The position numbers and the translations under genes are program-made. From a virus: a stretch of 55,119 nt of DNA. Where the stretch lies: IMG/VR virus record IMGVR_UViG_3300013120_000254, positions 1 through 55,119 of that record. One strand, 5' to 3'. This document shows, piece by piece, positions 49,573 through 55,119 of this stretch. Within the stretch, counting starts at the first letter, position 1; each line of letters begins with the position of its first letter. Under the pieces are notes generated by a model. That model was not told the origin of the DNA. It worked only from the letters and a program-made list of their open reading frames with translations, and made no database searches.

Positions 49573-49940
49573 TGGGCAAGCCGAAGCACACGCCCGGGCC
49601 GTGGGAAGCGTACGAAGCTACAGAGGACTGCCCGTTGCCCGCCGGGTGCCCGGTATCGGTGGGCACTGTAGTGGGACAAGGAACCAGGACATCCCTGGTC
49701 TGTGACATGCGCGCCCAAGGAGACAGCGAGTACAGCCCAGAGATTACCTGGGCCAACGCCCGCCTGATCGCGGCGGCGCCGGAGATGTTCGAGGCGCTGG
49801 AAGCCGCGCCACCTGGCAATCACAGCGGACACTGGGACCGCGAAGGCACCCACGGCGCGAACTGCCCAGCCTGCATCGAGTACCGAGAATGGCGCGAGAA
49901 GGTGCGCGCCGCCCTCGCCAAGACCAGGGGAGAAGACTGA
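49572..49940 (+). CDS. Hypothetical phage protein with HTPGPW and AAAPEM motifs
   Basis: The product has 122 residues. HTPGPWEAY at the start and WANARLIAAAPEMFEALE in the middle are features of a widespread phage-encoded family of unknown function. The C-terminal half has HWDREGTHGANCPACIEYRE with two Cys and several His, a possible metal site. It overlaps neighbours by one base each (TGATG). Confidence 0.7.
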   Translation: MGKPKHTPGPWEAYEATEDCPLPAGCPVSVGTVVGQGTRTSLVCDMRAQGDSEYSPEITWANARLIAAAPEMFEALEAAPPGNHSGHWDREGTHGANCPACIEYREWREKVRAALAKTRGED

Positions 49941-50062
49941 TGGACGACAAGCCCCTCGGCGCCTGTGCAGGCGTCTTCGCCGCCATCCTGGCAGCTGTGA
50001 TCACGGCCGCCCTGGCGGCTGGCCTCTGCTACCTACTTGCAGTCTGCTTCCTGGGGCCCTAG
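49940..50062 (+). CDS. Short membrane protein (40 residues)
   Basis: A long hydrophobic stretch (ACAGVFAAILAAVITAALAA, then GLCYLLAVCFLGP) with a short acidic/basic N-terminus (MDDKPLG). It is the third micro membrane protein of this cluster and overlaps the previous gene by one base. The two or three helix turns could form one or two membrane spans. Confidence 0.5.
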   Translation: MDDKPLGACAGVFAAILAAVITAALAAGLCYLLAVCFLGP

Positions 50063-50087
50063 CTTACGGAGGTCAATCCGGGCGGTG

Positions 50088-50180
50088 ATGTGCCCTGGCT
50101 GCGGCGTGCGGCTGAGCCCTCGGGCTCCGGTTGGGGAATCGGACGGGCGCACCACCAACCGCTTGGCTTGCTCCTCCTAG
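50088..50180 (+). CDS. Possible 30-residue zinc-knuckle protein
   Basis: The reading is MCPGCGVRLSPRAPVGESDG to ACSS, with one CPGCG knuckle at the N-terminus. It lies after the last small gene and ends inside a terminator hairpin, and GGAGG is 14 bases before the ATG. It could be the last gene of the transcript or only chance. Confidence 0.3.
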   Translation: MCPGCGVRLSPRAPVGESDGRTTNRLACSS

Positions 50181-50212
50181 AGCCCGCCGGTTTCCTCATG
50201 GCCGGCGGGCTC
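50180..50212 (+). terminator. Strong stem-loop ending the recombinase transcript
   Basis: GAGCCCGCCGG (50180-50190) pairs perfectly with CCGGCGGGCTC (50202-50212) across an 11-base loop. A T-tract is absent, but the position at the boundary with the non-coding region suits termination. Confidence 0.6.
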
Positions 50213-50332
50213 GCCTACTGCAAAGGGCGCGCAGCCGTTAGCTCCAACAGCTACGCGCCCAGGCGGTTCCCTCCAAGGCTTCAGCCTCGGTCGCGCTCGT
50301 CACCCTAGACCGAGCTCGAAGATCCGACTAGC

Positions 50333-50363
50333 AAGTTTCAATACGTAAGTGAAAGAGGGGGGG
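50333..50363 (+). repeat. Tandem palindromic repeat with G-run, copy 1
   Basis: AAGTTTCAATACGTAAGTGA followed by AAGAGGGGGGG. The core is a near-perfect dyad (TTTCA / TGAAA around TACGTA). After it come the G-runs GGGGGGG-CA-GGGGG. Confidence 0.75.
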
Positions 50364-50377
50364 CAGGGGGTCCCGGA

Positions 50378-50409
50378 AAGTTTCAATACGTAAATGAAAA
50401 GAGGGGGGG
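50378..50409 (+). repeat. Tandem palindromic repeat with G-run, copy 2
   Basis: The copy differs from copy 1 by one substitution in the core (A for G) and one extra A before the G-run. The start-to-start distance is 45 bases, a little over four helical turns. G-runs GGGGGGG-T-GGGGG follow. Confidence 0.75.
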
Positions 50410-50656
50410 TGGGGGTCGTGGAATCACGGCCTCACTAAGTAGGGGGTAGGGGGCCGGAAAACCGGGGCATTCCACGGCTCCGGCCTAGGGCGTAGAGGCC
50501 CTTAGCACTTCGGCGTAGAAGTCGGCCCCCTCGCAGGATGTCGCATTCCACGAAAGGCCCTCGGGCACGACGCCCGGCATGATGCCAAGCCGACGGCATC
50601 AGCGGAATCGGGCGGAAATTCGGGCCTTTTTCTTTTCCGGCCCTAAGTCGGGCCGC

Positions 50657-50669
50657 GCAAGGGGGTTGC
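50657..50669. promoter_or_regulatory. Putative operator, GCAA-N5-TTGC dyad (copy 5)
   Basis: The site reads GCAAGGGGGTTGC, inside a larger hairpin GCGCAA-GGGGG-TTGCGC (50655-50671). It lies about 130 bases before the MoxR gene. No convincing -10 box was seen at the right distance. Confidence 0.45.
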
Positions 50670-50681
50670 GCCCATTCTCTA

Positions 50682-50697
50682 AAATTGGACCCAATTT
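50682..50697. promoter_or_regulatory. Palindrome AAATTGG-AC-CCAATTT
   Basis: A perfect 7-base inverted repeat with a 2-base centre, AT-rich in a GC-rich genome. It lies 13 bases after operator copy 5 and overlaps a TAAAAT sequence (50680-50685) that could be a -10 box. It may be the binding site of a second regulator of the MoxR operon. Confidence 0.5.
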
Positions 50698-50801
50698 CTA
50701 GGGTACGGATCGGCTGCGCGGACCGTTAGAAGGGGGCGAGGCCCCGCTCTCGCGAGGCCCGGACTAGACCGATTCCCCAACCCACAACCGCACACCCCAC
50801 C

Positions 50802-51848
50802 ATGTCCAACAAAGTCACACCGACTCAACTCGCGGCCCTCCTGGCCAAGACAATCCCCTCCGGCCTGCCCGTCCTGATTGTCGGCGCGCCGGGATGCGGC
50901 AAGACGGATATCAGCCGGCAGGGCGCGGCCCTCGCCGAATCCGACTTTATGGTTACGCACCCCGTCGTCAGCGACCCCACCGACTTCAAAGGCCTCCCCG
51001 CCCAAAAGCCGGGGGGAGAGGAAGCGACCTTCCTTCCCTATGGCGACTTGGCGCGGATGCTGCGCGCTACGTCCCGGCTCACGGTCCTGATTGATGACAT
51101 AGGACAAGCGACGCCGGCCGTACAGGCGGCCTGTATGCAGCTGCTCCTGCTCCGGGAGATCGACGGGAGGAAGATCCCCGATTGTGTGACGTTCCTGGCG
51201 GCATCGAACCGCCGGACCGATCGGGCCGGAGTCTCCGGCATCCTCGAACCCGTCAAGTCTCGATTCCTCACGATTGTAGAGCTTGAGCCTACCCTGGCCT
51301 GCCTGATCACTCACGCCGAGACTCGGCCCGATCTCTTCCCCGTCGAGATGATTGCCTTCTGGCGGTTCCGCGAAGAGCTCGTTTTTGCCTTCGAGCCTTC
51401 GGCCGACATGACGAATAGCCCCGTTCCCCGGACCTGGCGGAACGTGGCCACAATCCTCGGTCTAGGCTTCGATCCGGCCCTGGAACACATCGCCATTGCC
51501 GGCGCCATCGGTGAAGGCGCCGCAGCCGAGTTTATCGGCTTCCTTCGTCTGTTCAGGGACCTCCCCGACCCTGATGGGATCCTCCTGGCCCCGAAGGATG
51601 TGCCTATCCCTGACTCCCCCGCGGCCCTGTACGCAATCGCTACGGCCCTCGGTCGCAAGGCGTCCAAGACTTCCTTCGGCCCCATCGCAACCTACGCGCA
51701 ACGCCTGATCGACGCCGGCCAGGGCGACTTCGGCGTCCTGCTGGTCCGCGACTGCGTACGGCGCGCCCCTGAGGTGCAGCACACCCGCGCATTCATCGGC
51801 CTCGCCCAGGGCGAGCTCTCCGAGATCCTCACCGGCGCGAACGCCTAA
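50802..51848 (+). CDS. MoxR-type AAA+ ATPase
   Basis: The product has 348 residues: Walker A GAPGCGKT (28-35), Walker B LTVLIDDIGQA (93-103), where the usual DE is DD, sensor 1 FLAASNR (131-137) and an arginine finger candidate (VKSRF, Arg154). This is a MoxR-class chaperone ATPase; such proteins form ring hexamers and remodel partner proteins with a VWA domain. It starts after the leader ATTCCCCAACCCACAACCGC-ACACCCCACC, with no Shine-Dalgarno sequence. The VWA partner lies two genes downstream. The target is unknown. Confidence 0.9.
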   Translation: MSNKVTPTQLAALLAKTIPSGLPVLIVGAPGCGKTDISRQGAALAESDFMVTHPVVSDPTDFKGLPAQKPGGEEATFLPYGDLARMLRATSRLTVLIDDIGQATPAVQAACMQLLLLREIDGRKIPDCVTFLAASNRRTDRAGVSGILEPVKSRFLTIVELEPTLACLITHAETRPDLFPVEMIAFWRFREELVFAFEPSADMTNSPVPRTWRNVATILGLGFDPALEHIAIAGAIGEGAAAEFIGFLRLFRDLPDPDGILLAPKDVPIPDSPAALYAIATALGRKASKTSFGPIATYAQRLIDAGQGDFGVLLVRDCVRRAPEVQHTRAFIGLAQGELSEILTGANA

Positions 51849-51896
51849 AGCTCCGACCATTCCCCGACCGATAGAACGCACAACCCACCCCAACCG

Positions 51897-52805
51897 ATGA
51901 ACCCCACCACTACCACCAACCCCACCGACGTCCACACCCGCGCTATGTTGATCAAGGCTACCGTCTCCGTCTGGGACGCGCGCCGACTCGACAAGCGGGT
52001 CACCGAGGAAACGAACGAGGCCCATGGCGCCGCGAAGGAAGCCGGCCGATATCGAAAGCACCTCCTCGGCGGCCCGAAGGAAGCCGCGACGCACGCCGCG
52101 GCCCTCGCGGCAGGCGCGGCATTCCGCGAGGCCCTGAAGGGGGAGACTCTCCCCTGGACGGACAAGGGAGTCCGGCTCCTGCCGACGGCCAACTACAGCC
52201 GGTGCGTTGACGCGATGCGAGCGGCCCGTAGGCGATTCCTCGACGCGGTTGAGGCTTTCCTGCGCGACTATCCGGCCCAACGGGACCGGGCTAAGGCCCT
52301 CCTCAATGGAATGTACCGCGAGGAGGATTACCCTACGGTCGAAGAGCTGCGCGACCGATTCTCCTGCTCTCTCGACTTCAGCCCCCTCCCCGCGCGGGGA
52401 GACTTCCGCATTGATCTCGGCGCCGAGCAAGTCGAGGAGATCGAACGAGCCACCGAGGAGCGGATCCGCGACGCTACGGCCAAGGCGGTTCAGGATGCTT
52501 GGCACCGACTGCGCACCGTAGTGGCCAAGCTCAAGGCGCGGCTCTCGGAGCAGAAGCCGGACGGCAAGTCTCCCAGGTTCCACGATACGCTCGTCGGCAA
52601 CGTTGGCGACGTTTGCGACGTCCTGGGCCGGCTCAATGTCACCGACGATCCGGCCCTGGAGGAGATCCGCGCCAAGGCAAAGGCGGAGCTTGCGACCCTG
52701 GACCCCGAAACCCTGCGCAAGGCTCCTGCCGCGCGTCAGGCGGCAGTGAAAACGGCCGGTGGCGTCCTGGACCGTCTCGCCGAGCTCTATGGGGGTGGGC
52801 AGTGA
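51897..52805 (+). CDS. Helical protein, possible DUF3150-like, of the MoxR cassette
   Basis: The product has 302 residues, largely helical with many Ala, Arg, Glu and Leu. Segments include ANYSRCVDAMRAARRRFLDA, RIDLGAEQVEEIERATEERI and LRTVVAKLKARLSEQKPDGK. Proteins of this size and composition (DUF3150-like) are commonly encoded between MoxR and VWA genes. It may bridge the ATPase and the VWA protein. The leader CAACCCACCCCAACCG precedes its ATG; the VWA gene overlaps its stop (GTGA). The family name is a judgement from context. Confidence 0.6.
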   Translation: MNPTTTTNPTDVHTRAMLIKATVSVWDARRLDKRVTEETNEAHGAAKEAGRYRKHLLGGPKEAATHAAALAAGAAFREALKGETLPWTDKGVRLLPTANYSRCVDAMRAARRRFLDAVEAFLRDYPAQRDRAKALLNGMYREEDYPTVEELRDRFSCSLDFSPLPARGDFRIDLGAEQVEEIERATEERIRDATAKAVQDAWHRLRTVVAKLKARLSEQKPDGKSPRFHDTLVGNVGDVCDVLGRLNVTDDPALEEIRAKAKAELATLDPETLRKAPAARQAAVKTAGGVLDRLAELYGGGQ

Positions 52806-53968
52806 GCACTCCCGCCAAGAAAGTCGCGCAAGCGCGAACGGCTCTCCTCTTGGACCAGCCGTTCTTCGGGACCTTGGCGCTCAGGCTCCGTCTTGTCGAG
52901 GATCCCTCCCAACCGACGGCTTGGGTTGACGGCAAGACCCTGGGATTCAATCCCGACTTTATCGAGAGCCTGAGCCACGCCGAGACCGTCGCGCTCCTGG
53001 CCCACGAGGTTATGCATTGCGCGTCCGGCCATCCCTGGAGGCGTGAGGGCCGCAACCCCCGGAAGTGGAACGTCGCTTGCGACTACGCCATCAACGGGAC
53101 CCTGCAGGAGGCCCACTTTCAGCTCCCCGCCGGAGCGCTCCTGGACCCCGCCTACACTGGCAAGCCGTCGGAGTGGATCTACGACCGGCTGCCAGACTCC
53201 GGCGAAGGGGAAGGCCCTGAGGGCGACGGGGAAGGCTCGGGTGACGGGCCCCCCAACCCCCTGGGGGAGGTGCGAGATGGGCCCGAGGAAACGGACCCGC
53301 GCGCCAACCCTCAAGACGATTGGAAGGCAGCCGTTACGCAAGCTGCCAAGGCAGCCGAAGAGCATGGTTCGCTCCCCGGGAGCCTCAAGCGCCTGGCGAA
53401 GGATGCCTCCAAGTCGCGCGTCGATTGGAAGTCGGTGCTTCGGCGGTTCATTCAGGACGTTGCAGCTGCGGACTACTCCTGGACCCGCCCCAACCGGCGC
53501 TACCTGAATCAGGGCCTCTACCTCCCGGCCCTTCACTCCGAAGCTATGGGCCCGATCGCCGTGGCCGTCGATACGTCGGCGTCGATTGATGACGTCCTGC
53601 TGGGCCGTTTCGGCGCGGAGCTCCGCTCGATCGTGGACGAGGCTAAGCCGGCCCGAGTCTCCGTGATCTATTGCGACGCGCGGGTGCAGCGGGTCGATCA
53701 CTTCGCAGCCGGCGAACCGATCGGGGAGCTTGACTCCCCCGGGGGCGGAGGAACCGCCTTTGAGCCGGTATTCGAGGCCCTCCAGGACATGGAGGAAGAG
53801 CCGGTTTGTCTGGTCTACCTGACGGACCTGGAAGGCTCGTTCCCCTCCCCCGCGCCCGAGATTCCGACCCTTTGGGCCGCTGTTCTCTCCCCCTGGGCCG
53901 CAAGGGCCGGGCGGAGTCTCCCTGATGCTCCCTTCGGGGAAGTTGTCGAGATTGAGGACCGCTCCTGA
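52802..53968 (+). CDS. VWA-like protein with HExxH metallopeptidase-like N-terminus (DUF2201 type)
   Basis: The product has 388 residues. HEVMH (68-72) followed by HCASGH gives a zinc-metallopeptidase signature in the N-terminal (DUF2201_N) domain. A Gly/Asp/Glu/Pro linker (about 140-175) leads to the VWA domain: DTSAS (about 256-260) is the MIDAS motif, and GGGGTAFEP and LTDLEGSFP supply the other metal ligands. In this family the pair of domains works with a MoxR ATPase. GTG at 52802 overlaps the upstream stop. Together the three genes form a self-contained cassette whose target is not known. Confidence 0.88.
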   Translation: MSTPAKKVAQARTALLLDQPFFGTLALRLRLVEDPSQPTAWVDGKTLGFNPDFIESLSHAETVALLAHEVMHCASGHPWRREGRNPRKWNVACDYAINGTLQEAHFQLPAGALLDPAYTGKPSEWIYDRLPDSGEGEGPEGDGEGSGDGPPNPLGEVRDGPEETDPRANPQDDWKAAVTQAAKAAEEHGSLPGSLKRLAKDASKSRVDWKSVLRRFIQDVAAADYSWTRPNRRYLNQGLYLPALHSEAMGPIAVAVDTSASIDDVLLGRFGAELRSIVDEAKPARVSVIYCDARVQRVDHFAAGEPIGELDSPGGGGTAFEPVFEALQDMEEEPVCLVYLTDLEGSFPSPAPEIPTLWAAVLSPWAARAGRSLPDAPFGEVVEIEDRS

Positions 53969-53989
53969 TTCCCCAACCCACCTAGACCG

Positions 53990-54280
53990 ATGAAACCCGA
54001 AACCCTACTCCCCGACGTCTCCCTGATGCTGGACCGCTGTGGGCCGCTCCCGATTCGGGATGCCGCCGAGGTCCTGCGCATGGGAGTCTCCCCTGAGCCC
54101 TCACACGAGACCGCAGTGGGAGCGCTACGCTACGCGGTCCGGATCGGCGCGGCAGTCGCCGTACGGCTCCAAAACGGCAGATGGGCCGTTGGCCCTCCCG
54201 CGGCTTCCTGGGATCGACTCAGGGCCGCTCGGGCAATCGTGGCCGAGGGGGCCACGGTCAGCACGAGGGGAGGTGTCTGA
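53990..54280 (+). CDS. Small winged-helix-like hypothetical protein
   Basis: The product has 96 residues. LPIRDAAEVLRMGVSPEPSH and LRYAVRIGAAVAVRLQNGRW suggest a helix-turn-helix followed by a beta wing (GRWAVGP). It starts after CCAACCCACC (53973-53982) and TAGACCG with no Shine-Dalgarno sequence. It is placed at the end of the MoxR cassette and could regulate it. No exact family is recognised. Confidence 0.55.
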   Translation: MKPETLLPDVSLMLDRCGPLPIRDAAEVLRMGVSPEPSHETAVGALRYAVRIGAAVAVRLQNGRWAVGPPAASWDRLRAARAIVAEGATVSTRGGV

Positions 54281-54621
54281 TGGATGGCCTTAGCGTCCGA
54301 TTCCCCCTCGCTGGGGGCCCGTTGTCCGAAACGATCCTCACTGTCCAGCTGTCCTACAGCCCCCAGGACGGCGTTCCCGTCATCTGCCTCAGTGGCCCCG
54401 ATCTACAGCGCTGCAGGGTGCTGGCCCTCCCCGTAGGAGACCAGCCTGGAGGAGAGCAGAACGCTACGGTCCGGCTTGGGGCTATCGACTGCGGTTGCGG
54501 GTGGGGGGAGCTCTGTACGGCCCCCTCCACCGGCCGGAGTACCCTCAGGTTCGAGCCTTGCGGGGCCCTGCTGGATCGGGGAGCGCTCCTCTTCGGAGAC
54601 GACCCAGTGCTCAGCCCCTAG
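54280..54621 (+). CDS. Hypothetical protein
   Basis: The product has 113 residues, beta-rich with several Cys (IDCGCGWGELCTAPS) and a hydrophobic-proline mix. The ATG follows GGGAGGTG and overlaps the previous stop (TGATG). It is the last rightward gene of the window. No family is recognised; a structural or metal-binding role is possible. Confidence 0.55.
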   Translation: MDGLSVRFPLAGGPLSETILTVQLSYSPQDGVPVICLSGPDLQRCRVLALPVGDQPGGEQNATVRLGAIDCGCGWGELCTAPSTGRSTLRFEPCGALLDRGALLFGDDPVLSP

Positions 54622-54653
54622 GCTCCCCGTTGATCCTGGGCCGACTCAGGGCC

Positions 54654-54908
54654 CTAGAACCGCTCCCCCGCGTATCTCACTGCGCGGGGGAGCTTCTCAA
54701 TGGGAAGCAGCCCCAAGGCCCGGATCGCGTGCCAGGCCCGATAGCTCGCGGCTTCCTTGAGCTGCAGCTTGCCCAGCTTCCACCGGCTGACCGTTTCAGG
54801 GCTCAAGCCGGCCTCCCCAGCGTAGGCCTTCCAGGGGATCCCCAGGAGCTCTAAGCGCTCTCCAACGGCTTCGGGACTCGGGGGGCGGGGAGCATGGTAA
54901 GGCGTCAT
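54654..54908 (-). CDS. Second XRE-family helix-turn-helix protein
   Basis: The product has 84 residues from ATG at 54908, which has AGGAG seven bases upstream; a longer reading from 54947 lacks this signal. VGERLELLGIPWKAYAGEAG and LSPETVSRWKLGKLQLKEA form the helix-turn-helix, followed by a helical end. It reads leftward with its own upstream repeats (54997-55041). It may be a Cro-like or accessory regulator, distinct in sequence from the XRE protein at 38646-38921. Confidence 0.75.
   Translation of the reverse strand: MTPYHAPRPPSPEAVGERLELLGIPWKAYAGEAGLSPETVSRWKLGKLQLKEAASYRAWHAIRALGLLPIEKLPRAVRYAGERF
54662..54693. terminator. Stem-loop at the end of the second XRE gene
   Basis: GCTCCCCCGCG (54662-54672) pairs perfectly with CGCGGGGGAGC (54683-54693) across a 10-base loop. 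It lies inside the last codons of the leftward gene and just after the last rightward gene, so it could act in both directions. Confidence 0.55.
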
Positions 54909-54996
54909 TGGAGAGCTCCTGGGACCGGCTGGCGGGGAACCGGCCATCCTGCTCCCCCTGGGCCCTGGAATCCACCACGGAGAAGCTACTGCCCCA

Positions 54997-55041
54997 GGGA
55001 GTACTAGCCTCCAGAGAAAGGACTACCTGGGGGAGTACTAG
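54997..55041. repeat. Paired operator-like repeats before the second XRE gene
   Basis: GGGAGTACTAG occurs at 54997-55007 and 55031-55041, 34 bases apart (a little over three turns), with the palindromic core AGTACT. They lie about 90-130 bases before the XRE start and could be its own operators. Confidence 0.55.
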
Positions 55042-55119
55042 CGCGGGATCCCCCCTGCTCCGCGGCAGATCCACTGTCCCCGGATAATGTGCGACGTTAC
55101 CGCTAACGGTACCGTAACG
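55042..55119. other. End of window: no gene, palindromic GC-rich stretch
   Basis: The last 78 bases hold no gene. Near the end are GTTACCG-CTAA-CGGTACC-type inverted elements and a perfect 10-base palindrome, ACGGTACCGT (55106-55115). If the genome is circular this would lie before the gene at position 6. Confidence 0.4.

Larger units (their letters stand above)
50213..50801. other. Non-coding region with repeats and palindromes (possible origin or control region)
   Basis: No convincing gene is present in these 589 bases. The region contains two tandem copies of a 31-base unit with a TTTCAATACGTAA-TGAAA core, three clusters of G-runs, three copies of ATTCCACG (one inverted, at 50417; the others at 50469 and 50545), an operator-like dyad at 50657, and a palindrome at 50682. 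It is the only long gap in the window, and a replication origin, packaging site or regulatory hub are all possible. Confidence 0.6.

Noticed and set aside
50090-50308. 72-codon open frame starting with GTG
   Set aside because: It runs through the perfect stem-loop at 50180-50212 and its product is low complexity and basic; the 30-residue reading at 50088 fits better but is itself uncertain.
50357-50455. G-quadruplex switch as a stated feature
   Set aside because: G-runs are clear, but folding depends on conditions and no structure can be shown from sequence; kept only as part of the repeat finding.
50213-50801. CRISPR array or ncRNA from the repeats
   Set aside because: Only two full repeat units exist, without regular spacers, and no clear RNA fold or boxed promoter was found.
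1-55119. tRNA genes
   Set aside because: No cloverleaf-like pattern was recognised on reading, but a covariance search was not possible, so absence is not proven.

Overview
The window looks like a complete or nearly complete genome of a GC-rich, tailed, long-tailed (siphovirus-type) phage. It carries one full set of HK97-type head genes, a lambda-type tail module with a 1,548-residue tape measure and a tail-hub protein, both terminase subunits, a replication and recombination block, a tyrosine recombinase and regulators, and no bacterial chromosomal genes. A lipoprotein in the lysis cassette points to a host with an outer membrane. Nothing identifies the host genus.

Layout. 1-1.6 kb: small unknown genes. 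1.6-7.5 kb: a tightly coupled operon with a small winged-helix protein followed by a DxD glycosyltransferase, a radical SAM enzyme, a SAM methyltransferase, a GT2 glycosyltransferase, a second glycosyltransferase-like protein, a PAPS-type sulfotransferase and two tandem GPSL-motif (DUF115-like) proteins. 7.6-15.3 kb: head and neck genes (portal fused to a MuF domain, S78 protease, HK97-fold capsid, connectors). 15.3-34.1 kb: tail genes, including a lambda-like G/GT -1 frameshift (GGGAAAG) and very large modular tip proteins. 34.1-36.4 kb: small fibre-like proteins and a membrane/lipoprotein lysis cassette. 36.4-41.2 kb: a divergent early region, with XRE repressor, DnaB helicase, coiled-coil protein and an internally deleted DNA methyltransferase leftward, and a Cas4/RecB-like nuclease, SSB and Bet recombinase rightward. 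41.2-47.9 kb: a second structural island with a repeat-rich fibre, a small nuclease and both terminase genes. 47.9-50.2 kb: a minimal tyrosine recombinase and a string of small proteins, three of them short membrane proteins. 50.2-50.8 kb: a non-coding region with tandem palindromic repeats and G-runs. 50.8-54.6 kb: a MoxR AAA+ ATPase / helical protein / HExxH-VWA protein cassette. 54.6-55.1 kb: a second XRE gene with paired upstream repeats.

Regulation. The dyad GCAA-N5-TTGC occurs five times in gene-free upstream regions. It overlaps the -35 elements of the divergent promoters at 38.9-39.0 kb and also lies before the glycan operon, the recombinase and the MoxR cassette. Three genes (XRE, the nuclease and the winged-helix gene) have promoters whose -10 box sits only 6-7 bases before the start codon, so their transcripts are probably leaderless. 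Other genes start after a CCAACCCACC-type leader with no Shine-Dalgarno sequence. Together these suggest one repressor coordinating early recombination, integration, the MoxR cassette and the glycan/sulfation operon.

The most unusual parts are the glycan/radical SAM/sulfation operon, the shared operator network, the 50.3 kb repeats, the MoxR cassette, and the 22-residue and exact 10-residue repeats in the 41.7 kb fibre protein. All functions are inferred from sequence motifs and gene order only.
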